From: Anaerolineales bacterium
GTDB lineage: Bacteria; Chloroflexota; Anaerolineae; Anaerolineales; UBA11579
Assembly: GCA_019454165.1 (NCBI GenBank)
Contig: CP075367.1
Coordinates: 1,714,805 to 1,778,804, forward strand
Length of the DNA stretch: 64,000 nucleotides
Reading direction: 5' to 3'
Part shown: in pieces, positions 9,844-17,102 of the stretch
How the letters are laid out: every line of letters begins with the position of its first letter
How positions within the stretch are numbered: the first letter of the stretch is position 1
Notes under the pieces: model-generated
Database searches by the model: none
What the model was told of the DNA's origin: nothing
What the model saw: only the letters and a program-made list of their open reading frames with translations
Position numbers and translations under genes: made by a program

Positions 9844-9890
9844 TCACTTCTCCGCTTAGTGGAAAGTATGATTTTTGGTGCAACGCGGCG

Positions 9891-9899
9891 ATTATAACA
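9891..9899 (-). promoter_or_regulatory. Extended -10 promoter element of the mdh-gltA operon
   Basis: On the minus strand TGTTATAAT (TG-N-TATAAT) lies about 47 nt before the mdh start. The -35 region is poor, as often with extended -10 promoters. Confidence 0.5.
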
Positions 9900-9934
9900 C
9901 CGACAGCATTTGGCCTGCCTCGACGCCTTAAACG

Positions 9935-9961
9935 AAGCGTCCTCAAATTTTGAGGACGCTT
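9935..9961 (-). terminator. Hairpin after trxB, probable terminator
   Basis: AAGCGTCCTCAAA and its exact complement around a single T. It is 33 nt past the trxB stop. The T-run after it on the minus strand is weak (CGTTTAAGG), so termination is likely but not certain. Confidence 0.6.
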
Positions 9962-9993
9962 GTACCTTGCAAACATGCACGCCTTTCAGCGGG

Positions 9994-10947
9994 CTATTCG
10001 TTAGCTTCGAGGAAGCGGGTGGCCTGGATGCCGGCGGCCGCCCCCATGCCCGCCGAGGTGATCACCTGGCGGAAGTGTGGGTCGGCCACCTCACCAGCGG
10101 CGAAGACGCCCGGCACGCTGGTCTCCATGTAGCGGTTGGCCACCAGGTAGCCAGCCTCCATGTCCAATTGGCCCTCGAACAATTGCGTATTGGGCGTATG
10201 GCCAATGAAGATAAATACGCCATCCGTGGTGAAGGGCTGCTTCTCGCCGGTCTGCAAATTCTCCAGCTCCACGGTCTGCACCGTGCCGTTGCCCTCGATC
10301 TTGTTGACCACTGTGTTGGTGATGAACTTCATCTTGGGGTTGTCCTTGGCACGCTGCAGCAGCAGCTCGCCAGCCCGGAAATCATCTCGGCGGTGGATCA
10401 CAGTCACGTTGTTGGCAAAGCGGGTCAGGAACGCGCCTTCTTCCATGGCGCTGTCGCCGCCGCCCACCACAACGATGTCCTTGTCCTTGAAGAAGAAGCC
10501 GTCACAGGTACCGCAGTACGAGACGCCCCGGCCGGTGAATTCGGTCTCGCCCGGCACTTGCAAATGGCGCGGCGTGGCCCCCGTGGCAATGATCAGCGTA
10601 TCCGCCAGGTATTCGGTGGCGTAGCTGGTCACCTTGAACGGGCGCTGGCTCAGGTCCACCTTGACCGCGGTGTCGAACACGGTCTTGGCCCCAAAATGCT
10701 CAGCCTGCTTGCGGAACAGTTCGGTCAGCTCCGGCCCGCCCACCGCATCCGGGAAGCCCGGGTAGTTCTCGATGGTATGGGTCAGCGAAACCTGGCCGCC
10801 GTACTCCTGGCCCGCCAGCACCACCGGCTGCAGCTGGGCGCGGGCGGTGTACAGCGCCGCCGCCAGCCCCGCCGGCCCGGAGCCGAGGATGAGTACTTTG
10901 ACCTGCTCTTGAGGGAGGGGAGTGTTTTTGTCCTGAGTAGCTTCCAT
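9994..10947 (-). CDS. trxB: Thioredoxin-disulfide reductase
   Basis: A 317-aa FAD/NADPH disulfide reductase that keeps thioredoxin reduced. FAD motif LGSGPAGLAAALYTARA at residues 20-36, redox-active pair in SYCGTCDG near residue 145, NADPH loop VVGGGDSAMEEG right after it, and the C-terminal FAD contact GVFAAGEV. Full length and in the usual domain order. It is transcribed alone. A thioredoxin-like protein occurs at 23526-23948, but linkage of the two is not shown. Confidence 0.95.
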   Translation of the reverse strand: MEATQDKNTPLPQEQVKVLILGSGPAGLAAALYTARAQLQPVVLAGQEYGGQVSLTHTIENYPGFPDAVGGPELTELFRKQAEHFGAKTVFDTAVKVDLSQRPFKVTSYATEYLADTLIIATGATPRHLQVPGETEFTGRGVSYCGTCDGFFFKDKDIVVVGGGDSAMEEGAFLTRFANNVTVIHRRDDFRAGELLLQRAKDNPKMKFITNTVVNKIEGNGTVQTVELENLQTGEKQPFTTDGVFIFIGHTPNTQLFEGQLDMEAGYLVANRYMETSVPGVFAAGEVADPHFRQVITSAGMGAAAGIQATRFLEANE

Positions 10948-11129
10948 AATGTATAGATGTTGTGAACGCTCGAAAGATTACAGGGATTATATACGGAGCA
11001 TGCACATATACTCCGCCGGATGCAAGGCTTGGGTACTAGCATATGCAAAACAACTCATCGCATGCAACGCGGGCCTCACTGGGGCCAACTTAGGAATACT
11101 AATCCCACGAGTACCGTCTGGAGGGGGTT

Positions 11130-11183
11130 CTTAGGGGGAACTGGCAGTTCCCCCTAAGCGGGGTCACAGGGGCGGAGCCCCTG
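11130..11183. repeat. Two adjacent perfect hairpins in the trxB-ygfZ gap
   Basis: First palindrome 11130-11158: CTTAGGGGGAACTG with complementary arm, loop about GGC. Second 11167-11183: CAGGGGC, loop GGA, GCCCCTG, followed by a short A-run. They sit in a 312-bp gap between divergent genes, far from any stop codon, so they look like repeat elements rather than terminators. I see nothing else in this gap apart from the ygfZ -10 box. Confidence 0.7.
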
Positions 11184-11245
11184 AAAAAAGAGAATAAGCA
11201 AACATACTAAGTTGCTTCAGCATCTGTAGCTCAAAGCTCCGCGGG

Positions 11246-11251
11246 TAAAAT
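11246..11251 (+). promoter_or_regulatory. -10-like box for ygfZ, leaderless layout
   Basis: TAAAAT ends 8 nt before the ATG at 11260 with no ribosome-binding site. Confidence 0.35.
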
Positions 11252-11259
11252 CGTCCCCA

Positions 11260-12192
11260 ATGAGCACCCCCGCCCCCACTGCCCCCAGCTACCCGGCCGC
11301 CACACACACTGCGGCCTGGTACCGCGTCCCGCAGCCAGGCGCCTTGCTGCTAAGCGGCACAACCCGCGCCGACTACCTGCAGCGCCAGACCACCAACGAT
11401 GTCAGCCTGCTCAGCCCGCAGCGGGCCGTGCCCACTGTGCTCACCAACCCCAGCGCCCGCATCCTCGAGGTCTTCACCCTCCTGCACCAAAACGACTCGG
11501 TCCTCTTGCTGACCCAACCCGGGCATGCCGCCGGCCTGGCCGCCTACTTCAAACGCCACCTGTTCTTCAACGACCAGGTCACCATCCAAGATGCCAGCGC
11601 CGCCTGGGCACAGCTCGAGCTCTACGGCCCGCAGCTGAGCGGAGCCTTGGCGAGCCTGGGTTTTGCGCAGCTTCCTGCTCTTGATGAAGTGATGACCAGC
11701 AATTGGCAAGGCGAAACCCTATACGCCATCGGCGAGGAAGGCTGCGTCCAACTGCTTATCCCCGCCGGTTTGATCGATTCATCGATTGAGCAATTGAACG
11801 ATCAGTCCGTCGCCTCCCTCTCCCACGAGGAACGCGAACTCTTACGCATCCAAGCCGGCCGCGCCGGCACGCCCGAGTTCACCGATGCCTACACCCCCTT
11901 CGAGGTTGGCCTGGGCCGCTACGTCTCAGACACCAAAGGCTGCTACACCGGGCAGGAAGTGCTGGCCCGCCAGGTCACCTACGACAAGGTCACCCGCGGC
12001 CTGGCGCAGCTAAGCGCAGCCCAGCCCATGCAACCCGGCGCCAGCATCAGCCTCGATGGCCGCACCATCGGCCAGGTCAGCTCCGCCGCCGTCTCGCCGG
12101 TACACGGCCCGCTGGCCCTCGCCGTGCTGCGCAAGCCCTTCGAGCCCGGCCAAACCGTCACCATTGACGGCCACCCCGCCACCATTCGCTAG
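11260..12192 (+). CDS. ygfZ: YgfZ/GcvT-like folate-binding protein
   Basis: 310 aa. The diagnostic YgfZ signature KGCYTGQEVLARQVTYDK is near residues 226-243, with the conserved Cys that marks the group. The N-terminal part (LLLSGTTRADYLQRQTTNDV) matches the aminomethyltransferase-fold beginning. YgfZ (IBA57 in mitochondria) uses tetrahydrofolate in the maintenance of some iron-sulfur enzymes. The absence of glycine cleavage neighbours supports YgfZ over GcvT. It starts 8 nt after a TAAAAT box. Confidence 0.88.
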   Translation: MSTPAPTAPSYPAATHTAAWYRVPQPGALLLSGTTRADYLQRQTTNDVSLLSPQRAVPTVLTNPSARILEVFTLLHQNDSVLLLTQPGHAAGLAAYFKRHLFFNDQVTIQDASAAWAQLELYGPQLSGALASLGFAQLPALDEVMTSNWQGETLYAIGEEGCVQLLIPAGLIDSSIEQLNDQSVASLSHEERELLRIQAGRAGTPEFTDAYTPFEVGLGRYVSDTKGCYTGQEVLARQVTYDKVTRGLAQLSAAQPMQPGASISLDGRTIGQVSSAAVSPVHGPLALAVLRKPFEPGQTVTIDGHPATIR

Positions 12193-12224
12193 CACCCTCT
12201 TTTATTCTGAACGAGTTACGTTTC

Positions 12225-12252
12225 GCGTAGGGGCGGGTCTCAGACCCGCCCA
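12225..12252. repeat. 28-nt palindromic repeat, copy 1
   Basis: GCGTA followed by the palindrome GGGCGGGTCT-C-AGACCCGCCC and a final A. An identical 28-nt copy is at 12513-12540. Together with the surrounding elements it fills the 788-bp gap 12193-12980, in which I see no gene before 12981. Confidence 0.85.
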
Positions 12253-12370
12253 TTCTCCTAATGTCATTCCGAACGGGTTTCTGCATCCACACCATACCGC
12301 CGGACCCAGCTCAGTGAGGAAACCATGCTGACATGTCTTCCAAGCAGCGCCTGACCCAAAACCACCCGTG

Positions 12371-12394
12371 CATCCCGAGCGCAGCGAGGGATCC
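12371..12394 (+). repeat. Dispersed motif CATCCCGAGCGCAGCGAGGG
   Basis: Variant of the TCATTCCGAGCG family with the GCAGCGAGGGATCC tail; compare 12575-12601 and the reverse copy at 1790-1809. Confidence 0.6.
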
Positions 12395-12405
12395 TCGCTA
12401 CGCGC

Positions 12406-12509
12406 ATCAATAACTCCTGCCCAACATAGAAGACCAGCCAGCAAGGATCCTTCGCTGACGTACACCCGCGGTCCGGTGTAGCCGTCCCCACCCGCTCAGG
12501 ATGACACGG
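12406..12509 (-). repeat. Dispersed ~104-nt intergenic element, copy 2
   Basis: Reverse-orientation copy of the element at 1855-1958. Shared core on the minus strand: CCGTGTCATCCTGAGCGGGT at one end, GTACGTCAGCGAAGGATCC in the middle. Its right edge lies 3 nt from the 28-nt palindromic repeat copy 2. Confidence 0.75.
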
Positions 12510-12512
12510 CGT

Positions 12513-12540
12513 GCGTAGGGGCGGGTCTCAGACCCGCCCA
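12513..12540. repeat. 28-nt palindromic repeat, copy 2
   Basis: Identical to 12225-12252, including the perfect 10-bp arms around C. Confidence 0.85.
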
Positions 12541-12574
12541 AAAGAGCCCGCCCGCCTTCCCCGCACCCACCCCT

Positions 12575-12601
12575 TGTCATTCCGAGCGAAGCGAGGAATC
12601 C
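12575..12601 (+). repeat. Dispersed motif TGTCATTCCGAGCGAAGCGA
   Basis: Begins TGTCATTCCGAGCGAAGCGA and ends GGAATCC. Third member of a short repeat family also seen at 12371-12394 and, reversed, at 1790-1809. Confidence 0.6.
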
Positions 12602-12751
12602 GTATTCACTCGGTTTCAACTCCACACATCTGTTCAAGCTCAAACCATCGCATTCCGCCCACCCACCCCCCAACCGCTTGATATTTACGCCCCTTTAACC
12701 CCACACCGCCCCAAAGCGGGTATAAGCCTACCTCGGAGGGGGAGAGCCGGG

Positions 12752-12779
12752 AACTTGTCAAGTTTAACTCTGTCAAGTT
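12752..12779. promoter_or_regulatory. Tandem palindromic sites upstream of the SHOCT operon
   Basis: A perfect palindrome AACTTG-T-CAAGTT (12752-12764) is followed by a degenerate copy AACTCTGTCAAGTT (12766-12779), 14 bp centre to centre. They lie about 110 bp ahead of the -35 box at 12889 in an AT-rich stretch. They may be operators; no regulator can be named. Confidence 0.35.
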
Positions 12780-12888
12780 GTATCGACCCCCCCCTCCCCC
12801 ATGATGATGATGATTAAAACTTTTAGGGGCAGATTTACCCAAACTTGAGGATTTTCAAGGCAATTTTAAGTTTTTCTAAGCAAAGTAC

Positions 12889-12916
12889 TTGACAATTTCA
12901 AATAATTCTGTATACT
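12889..12916 (+). promoter_or_regulatory. Strong sigma70-type promoter of the SHOCT-module operon
   Basis: TTGACA, 16-nt spacer, TATACT. Just after the -10 an inverted repeat TTCTGC ... GCAGAA (12916-12939) overlaps the expected transcript start and could be an operator or 5' hairpin. The first gene starts at 12981 after AGGAGG. Confidence 0.8.
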
Positions 12917-12980
12917 TCTGCATGATTGAACAAGCAGAAATAAGGATTTACAAGGTTCGTTTTGAGATTTAGGAGGCATC

Positions 12981-13235
12981 ATGTACTACAACAATCATAG
13001 CTTTGCCGAAACCCGCACCAGCCAGGCCGCTCTCGAAGCCGCCGTGCAGGCCAAGGCCCACACCGTCGGCGACGCCGGCCACTACGCCGTGCGCAGCAGC
13101 CTGGTAGACCAGCTGCGCAGCGAGGCCGCCAGCGCCCTGTTCTCCCTGGGCGCCTGGATCAAGCCCCGCCAGCAGGCCCGCAACGCCACCCCGGTGCAGT
13201 TGCGCCCCGCCGCTGACGGCGGCCTGGCCAACTAG
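12981..13235 (+). CDS. Small protein of unknown function, first gene of the SHOCT operon
   Basis: 84 aa, Ala-rich, probably helical between residues 12 and 60, with no membrane segment, signal peptide or cysteine. I do not recognise a family. It is likely real: an AGGAGG ribosome site sits 6 nt before the ATG, the strong promoter at 12889 points at it, codon use is GC-rich like its neighbours, and the DUF2089 gene follows after 7 bp. It may have a small accessory role in the same stress response. Confidence 0.7.
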   Translation: MYYNNHSFAETRTSQAALEAAVQAKAHTVGDAGHYAVRSSLVDQLRSEAASALFSLGAWIKPRQQARNATPVQLRPAADGGLAN

Positions 13236-13242
13236 AGCAACC

Positions 13243-13629
13243 ATGCACCACGCCCCCAATACGTGCCCCGTGTGCAGCGGCGAGCTGGTCATCACCAGCT
13301 TGCGCTGCCGCGAGTGCGACACCGCCCTGCAGGGCCGCTTCGCCAGCGGCGCCTTCAGCCAGCTCAACGAAGAGCAACTCGCCTTCGTTGAGCTGTTCGT
13401 GCGCAATGAGGGCAAGATCACCCGCATGGAGGCTGACCTCAGCCTCTCCTACCCCACCATCCGCAACCGCCTGATGGAAGTCATCCGCGCCCTCGGCTAC
13501 GAGCCCGGCGAAGATGAATTTGCCGGTCTCAGCGAAGGCGAACGCAAACGCATTGTGGATGATCTCGAACGCGGCAAGATCAGTTACGAAGAGGCATTAC
13601 GCCTAATTCAAGAGGAAGAAGGAAACTAG
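13243..13629 (+). CDS. DUF2089-type zinc-ribbon/HTH protein
   Basis: 128 aa. N-terminal zinc ribbon C7-x2-C10 ... C24-x2-C27, then helix-turn-helix residues in SYPTIRNRLMEVIRALGYEP near 65-85, as in the DUF2089 family. The C-terminus adds a SHOCT-like module (ERKRIVDDLERGKISYEEAL). The fold suggests a DNA-binding regulator, and it may control its own operon: it lies right after the first gene and 2 bp before the DUF4097-like gene. The function is inferred from domains. Confidence 0.85.
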   Translation: MHHAPNTCPVCSGELVITSLRCRECDTALQGRFASGAFSQLNEEQLAFVELFVRNEGKITRMEADLSLSYPTIRNRLMEVIRALGYEPGEDEFAGLSEGERKRIVDDLERGKISYEEALRLIQEEEGN

Positions 13630-13631
13630 AC

Positions 13632-14852
13632 ATGGCACGGATGGAATTTGGCAGCAGCGACTCCCCGATGATCACCGTCGAGAGCGTGCAAGGCTCCCTG
13701 CAAGTACGCGGCTGGGATGAAGAGCAGGTGCGCATTGATGTGCGCAGCGAGCAAGACGTCCAGGTCAACACCACCTCGGACAGCGTGACCCTCAGTGCCA
13801 CCAATGACTGTGTGCTGCGCGTCCCCAGCGGCAGCACCCTCACGGTTGAAGATGTGACCCGTGATGCGTACATTCAAAATCTGGAAGGCACCGTCTACAT
13901 CAACAACGTCTCCGGCTCGCTGACCCTGCGCAATGCCGGCGACACGAAAGCTGACAACGTAGCCGGTGATCTCATCGCCCGCAACATCGAAGGCAGCCTC
14001 AGCGCCGACGAGGTCTCCGGCAACACCACCGTGCGCAATGTGGATGGTGACCTGCGCGTCAGCGCCATGCACGGCAACCTCTCGCTGCGCAACATCGAGG
14101 GCGACGTCATCGCCAATGTAGACGGCAACGCGGACCTGCGCCTGGACTCCGATGGCGGCGATGTGCACGTGGAAGCCGGCGGCAATGTGTTTTGCAAGCT
14201 GTCCGACTCAGGCGATGCCGATGTGCATCTGGAAAGCGCCGGCAACAGCATTCATCTCAACACCCCCAATGGCAAAAGCCATATCCAATCCCCAAGCCAC
14301 CAGCTCACCCTGGGCGATGGCGGGCGCGGCATTCACTTGAAGGCCATGGGCCTGGTGGATTTCCGCAGCCGCGGCGGCGGCACCGAGCTCGACGATCTGG
14401 ACTTGGATCTTGACCTGGATCTGGACCTGATCGAGGTCAATGCCGGCCTGGCGGGCGAGATCACCGATCAAGTCTCCGCCCAGATCGACGCCCAGATGGA
14501 GAACGTCAACCAGCAGCTGCGTGACCTGCAAAACCGCCTGCGTGACACCACCGCCCGCGCCTCACGCCGCGCTCAACGCCGCATTGATGAGGCCCAGCGC
14601 CGCATCCAAAGCCGCACCGTGGTGCGCGGCGCCCGCGGCCCGGCGGTGGTCGTGCCCAGGAAGCCCGCCCCCATCAGCGAGCAAGAGCGTATGATGATCC
14701 TGCAAATGGTGCAGGACAACAAGATCAGCGTAGCCCAGGCTGAAATGCTGCTCGACACCATCGAGGGCCGCCAGGCGCCAACCCCGCCAGCCGCGCCCAC
14801 GCCGCCCACCCCGCCCGCCGCACCCGAGCTGCCTGAGGAGCCCGATGCCTAA
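13632..14852 (+). CDS. DUF4097-like beta-helix protein with C-terminal SHOCT-like module
   Basis: 406 aa. Residues 10-260 are short repeating beta strands (GDLIARNIEGSLSADEVSGN and similar), a DUF4097-type right-handed helix as in YvlB and LiaX relatives. A run of alternating D and L (DDLDLDLD..., residues ~255-268) is followed by an amphipathic coiled-coil region (~280-335) and a SHOCT-like module ISEQERMMILQMVQDNKIS near 355-385, then a Pro/Ala tail. No signal peptide is seen. Relatives act in envelope-stress responses. The last codons overlap the next gene by 8 bp. Confidence 0.82.
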   Translation: MARMEFGSSDSPMITVESVQGSLQVRGWDEEQVRIDVRSEQDVQVNTTSDSVTLSATNDCVLRVPSGSTLTVEDVTRDAYIQNLEGTVYINNVSGSLTLRNAGDTKADNVAGDLIARNIEGSLSADEVSGNTTVRNVDGDLRVSAMHGNLSLRNIEGDVIANVDGNADLRLDSDGGDVHVEAGGNVFCKLSDSGDADVHLESAGNSIHLNTPNGKSHIQSPSHQLTLGDGGRGIHLKAMGLVDFRSRGGGTELDDLDLDLDLDLDLIEVNAGLAGEITDQVSAQIDAQMENVNQQLRDLQNRLRDTTARASRRAQRRIDEAQRRIQSRTVVRGARGPAVVVPRKPAPISEQERMMILQMVQDNKISVAQAEMLLDTIEGRQAPTPPAAPTPPTPPAAPELPEEPDA

Positions 14853-15480
14853 TTCACGCGAACGCATGGAAATTCTACAAAAGCTGGAGCGTGGCGAGAT
14901 CACCCTGGCCGATGCCGAGAAGATGCTCTCCGGGCTGATGGATATTCCTCGCCCTGCGCCACCGACGCGCATGGGCATCCTGGAGCAGGTCGAGGCCGGC
15001 ACCTTCAGCGCAGACGAGGCCGCCCAGCAGCTGCTGGTGCAGCAGGCCGGCGCCAAGCGCAGCGGCGGCAGCCAGCGCAGCGGCTCACACCGTGAGGATG
15101 AGCAGGCTGATGACTTCGTCAGCTTCTCACCCATCAAGCGCAACAACACCTTTGGCCATTTTCTGTTCATCGCCGGCCTGTCCATCACCCTGCTGGCCGC
15201 TTTGTGGATGGGCATGATCCTGCAGCGCAGCGGGCTCACCCTCGGGTTCTTCTGCCTCTGGCTGCCGTTCGCCGCCGGCTTGCTGGCCCTGGTGCTCGGC
15301 TGGGCTGCCCGCAATGGCGAATGGATGCAGCTTAATGTGCGCTCACGCAAGCCGGGCAACCGTAATGTGTTCATCAGCCTGCCCCTGCCCTTGAGCATCA
15401 TTGAGCGCTACGCCAAGCGTGGCGAGGCGTGGCTGGTCATCAACCGCGATGACAAAGAACAACCGAAGAATGAAGGCTAG
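14845..15480 (+). CDS. SHOCT-like membrane protein
   Basis: 211 aa. Two SHOCT-like modules at the N-terminus (RERMEILQKLERGEIT at ~4-33 and MGILEQVEAGTFSADEA at ~45-72), a charged linker, then two hydrophobic segments (about residues 103-125 and 130-150) and a polar C-terminal domain. It overlaps the upstream stop codon by 8 bp, so translation is probably coupled. Topology suggests a membrane-bound partner of the soluble module proteins beside it. The function is unknown. Confidence 0.78.
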   Translation: MPNSRERMEILQKLERGEITLADAEKMLSGLMDIPRPAPPTRMGILEQVEAGTFSADEAAQQLLVQQAGAKRSGGSQRSGSHREDEQADDFVSFSPIKRNNTFGHFLFIAGLSITLLAALWMGMILQRSGLTLGFFCLWLPFAAGLLALVLGWAARNGEWMQLNVRSRKPGNRNVFISLPLPLSIIERYAKRGEAWLVINRDDKEQPKNEG

Positions 15481-15488
15481 GAGACACC

Positions 15489-15872
15489 ATGGCAAGCAGT
15501 GAAGAACGCATCAAGATCCTGCAAATGATCCGGGATGGAAAGATCAGCCCGGAGGATGGCGCCAAGTTACTCGAAGCGCTGAACCGCAGTGCAGGCGTGC
15601 GCCCCTCGGCCACCATGGGTCGCACCCCAGCCCCCGGCGAGGAAGGCCGCTACCTGCGGGTACGCGTCACCGACATGAACACCGGCAAGACCAAAGTGAG
15701 CGTCAACCTGCCGCTCTCCCTGGTGGATACCGGCATCAACATCGCCTCCAACTTTGTGCCCGAAGTGGCTCAGGCCGACATCATGAGCGCCATCCGCAGC
15801 GGCGTCATCGGCAAGATCGTAGATATCGAGGACGAGGAGGACGGCCAACACGTAGAGATCTTCATCGAATAG
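15489..15872 (+). CDS. SHOCT-like domain protein
   Basis: 127 aa. A SHOCT-like module opens the protein (SEERIKILQMIRDGKIS, residues 4-32). After a Pro/Gly linker a compact alpha/beta domain follows (YLRVRVTDMNTGKTKVSVNL, then helices and an acidic end). The same C-terminal domain type is often seen after this module in bacterial stress operons. AGGAG lies 5 nt before the start. It is the last gene of the operon; a hairpin terminator follows at 15900. Confidence 0.82.
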   Translation: MASSEERIKILQMIRDGKISPEDGAKLLEALNRSAGVRPSATMGRTPAPGEEGRYLRVRVTDMNTGKTKVSVNLPLSLVDTGINIASNFVPEVAQADIMSAIRSGVIGKIVDIEDEEDGQHVEIFIE

Positions 15873-15899
15873 CCACAGGGCGAACAAACCAACAACTCC

Positions 15900-15930
15900 A
15901 ACGGCCGAGGGCAATGCCCTCGGCCGTTTG
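15900..15930 (+). terminator. Terminator of the SHOCT operon
   Basis: AACGGCCGAGGGC, loop AAT, exact complement, then TTTG. It is 27 nt past the operon's last stop codon. Confidence 0.7.
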
Positions 15931-15941
15931 GCTCGCTGGGC

Positions 15942-15947
15942 TATACT
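15942..15947 (+). promoter_or_regulatory. -10 box for the DUF309 gene, leaderless layout
   Basis: TATACT ends 7 nt before the ATG at 15955. This argues for that ATG over an in-frame TTG at 15928 that lies inside the terminator hairpin. Confidence 0.45.
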
Positions 15948-15954
15948 CGCCCGT

Positions 15955-16386
15955 ATGGCCGTCCGCAACCCTGACGAGATCTTCGTAACGCCAGAGCAGC
16001 TGCCGGCGGCGTGCAGCGGCCCGCTGCACCCAGAGGCCGCCCGCGGCATCGCCCTGTTCAACGCCGGCCAGTACTGGGAAGCGCACGAGGCGCTGGAAAC
16101 CGCCTGGAAGGAAGAGCGCGGCCCGGCCCGCCATCTCTACAAGGGCATTTTGCAAGCGGGGGTGATGTACTTGCAAATCGAGCGCGGCAATTACATCGGC
16201 ATGGCCAAGATGTACGAGCGCTGCAAGAAGTGGCTGCGCCCCTGGCCGCCCGTGTGCCGCGGCGTAGACGTGGGCCAACTGCGCACCGATGTGGAAGCCG
16301 CCATGGCCGCGGCGCGGCAGTTGGGGCCAAGCCGCCTGGGGGAATTTGATATGGGGATGCTAAAAGCAGTAGAGATCAGAGAATAA
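15955..16386 (+). CDS. DUF309 family protein
   Basis: 143 aa. The family core YWEAHEALETAWKEE sits near residue 40, followed by LYKGILQAGVMYLQIERGN, the helical signature of DUF309. The start is set by the TATACT box 7 nt upstream. It is oriented convergent to a cyclase-family gene, whose stop lies 2 bp away, with no room for a terminator between. The biochemical role of DUF309 is not known. Confidence 0.82.
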   Translation: MAVRNPDEIFVTPEQLPAACSGPLHPEAARGIALFNAGQYWEAHEALETAWKEERGPARHLYKGILQAGVMYLQIERGNYIGMAKMYERCKKWLRPWPPVCRGVDVGQLRTDVEAAMAAARQLGPSRLGEFDMGMLKAVEIRE

Positions 16387-16387
16387 G

Positions 16388-17026
16388 CTAAACGCCAACC
16401 AGCACCGCGCGCGCCGGGGCGCCGTCAGACTTATCCAGCTTGAGCGGCAGGCACCAGAAGTTGTAGCGGCCCTGGGCGATCTGGGAAAGGTTCAAGCCCT
16501 CGACGATCACGACGCCGGCTTTGAGCAGGGTCACATGTGTGGGCTGCGGCTCGGGGAACGGGGCCACGGACAAATAGTCCACCCCCACCAGCTTGACGCC
16601 GCGCTTCACCAGATACTGCGCCGCGCTGACGTCAACGCCAACGTAGTCCTCGTCAAAGGGTTTGTACTCGCCCTTGGCCCAATGCTTGGAGTTGCGCGTG
16701 CGGATCAGGACACGTTGCGTACGCGGCGGGATGCCGGCTGCCTCCAGATGCTCAGGCAGCACGCGGTCAACATCATCATCCAAGTGGATGACATAGGCCC
16801 GGCCGATCAACGTCTTGAGCGAGAGGCGCTCTACGGTGCTGCCATCCTTGATGAAGTGATAGGGAGCGTCTACATGCGTGCCAGTGTGCACGCCCATCTC
16901 AATGCGCGAGACGTTGGCGACCGAACCATCCTCGATCTTTTGGACGCGCTCGAGGGTCACGCCCGGGTCACCGGGCCACACCGGCATGGAGGGGTTGATG
17001 GTGAGTGTAATGTCGTAGGTGCGCAT
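16388..17026 (-). CDS. Cyclase-family metal-dependent hydrolase (kynurenine formamidase-like)
   Basis: 212 aa. The metal motif HTGTHVDAPYHF is near residue 50, followed by RTRN in the middle and GVDYLSVAPF later, all typical of the cyclase/KynB fold. The protein starts MRTYDITLTINPSMPVWPGD. The ATG at 17026 is chosen over an in-frame TTG at 17053 because a TATACT box lies 8 nt upstream. No tryptophan-degradation neighbours are present, so the substrate (an amide or ester) is not known. Confidence 0.85.
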   Translation of the reverse strand: MRTYDITLTINPSMPVWPGDPGVTLERVQKIEDGSVANVSRIEMGVHTGTHVDAPYHFIKDGSTVERLSLKTLIGRAYVIHLDDDVDRVLPEHLEAAGIPPRTQRVLIRTRNSKHWAKGEYKPFDEDYVGVDVSAAQYLVKRGVKLVGVDYLSVAPFPEPQPTHVTLLKAGVVIVEGLNLSQIAQGRYNFWCLPLKLDKSDGAPARAVLVGV

Positions 17027-17034
17027 CTGCAGGC

Positions 17035-17040
17035 AGTATA
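17035..17040 (-). promoter_or_regulatory. -10 box for the cyclase-family gene, leaderless layout
   Basis: TATACT on the minus strand ends 8 nt before the ATG at 17026, without a Shine-Dalgarno. Confidence 0.45.
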
Positions 17041-17102
17041 TAGAGGGCCGCAAGCTCGCGCCAGCGGAATCTGCAGGTAGCTACGCGGGCTGGGGCTAGA
17101 GC

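Noticed and set aside
10949..11134. 61-codon plus-strand frame in the trxB-ygfZ gap
   Set aside because: No ribosome site, no recognisable feature, and it runs into the repeat hairpins at 11130.
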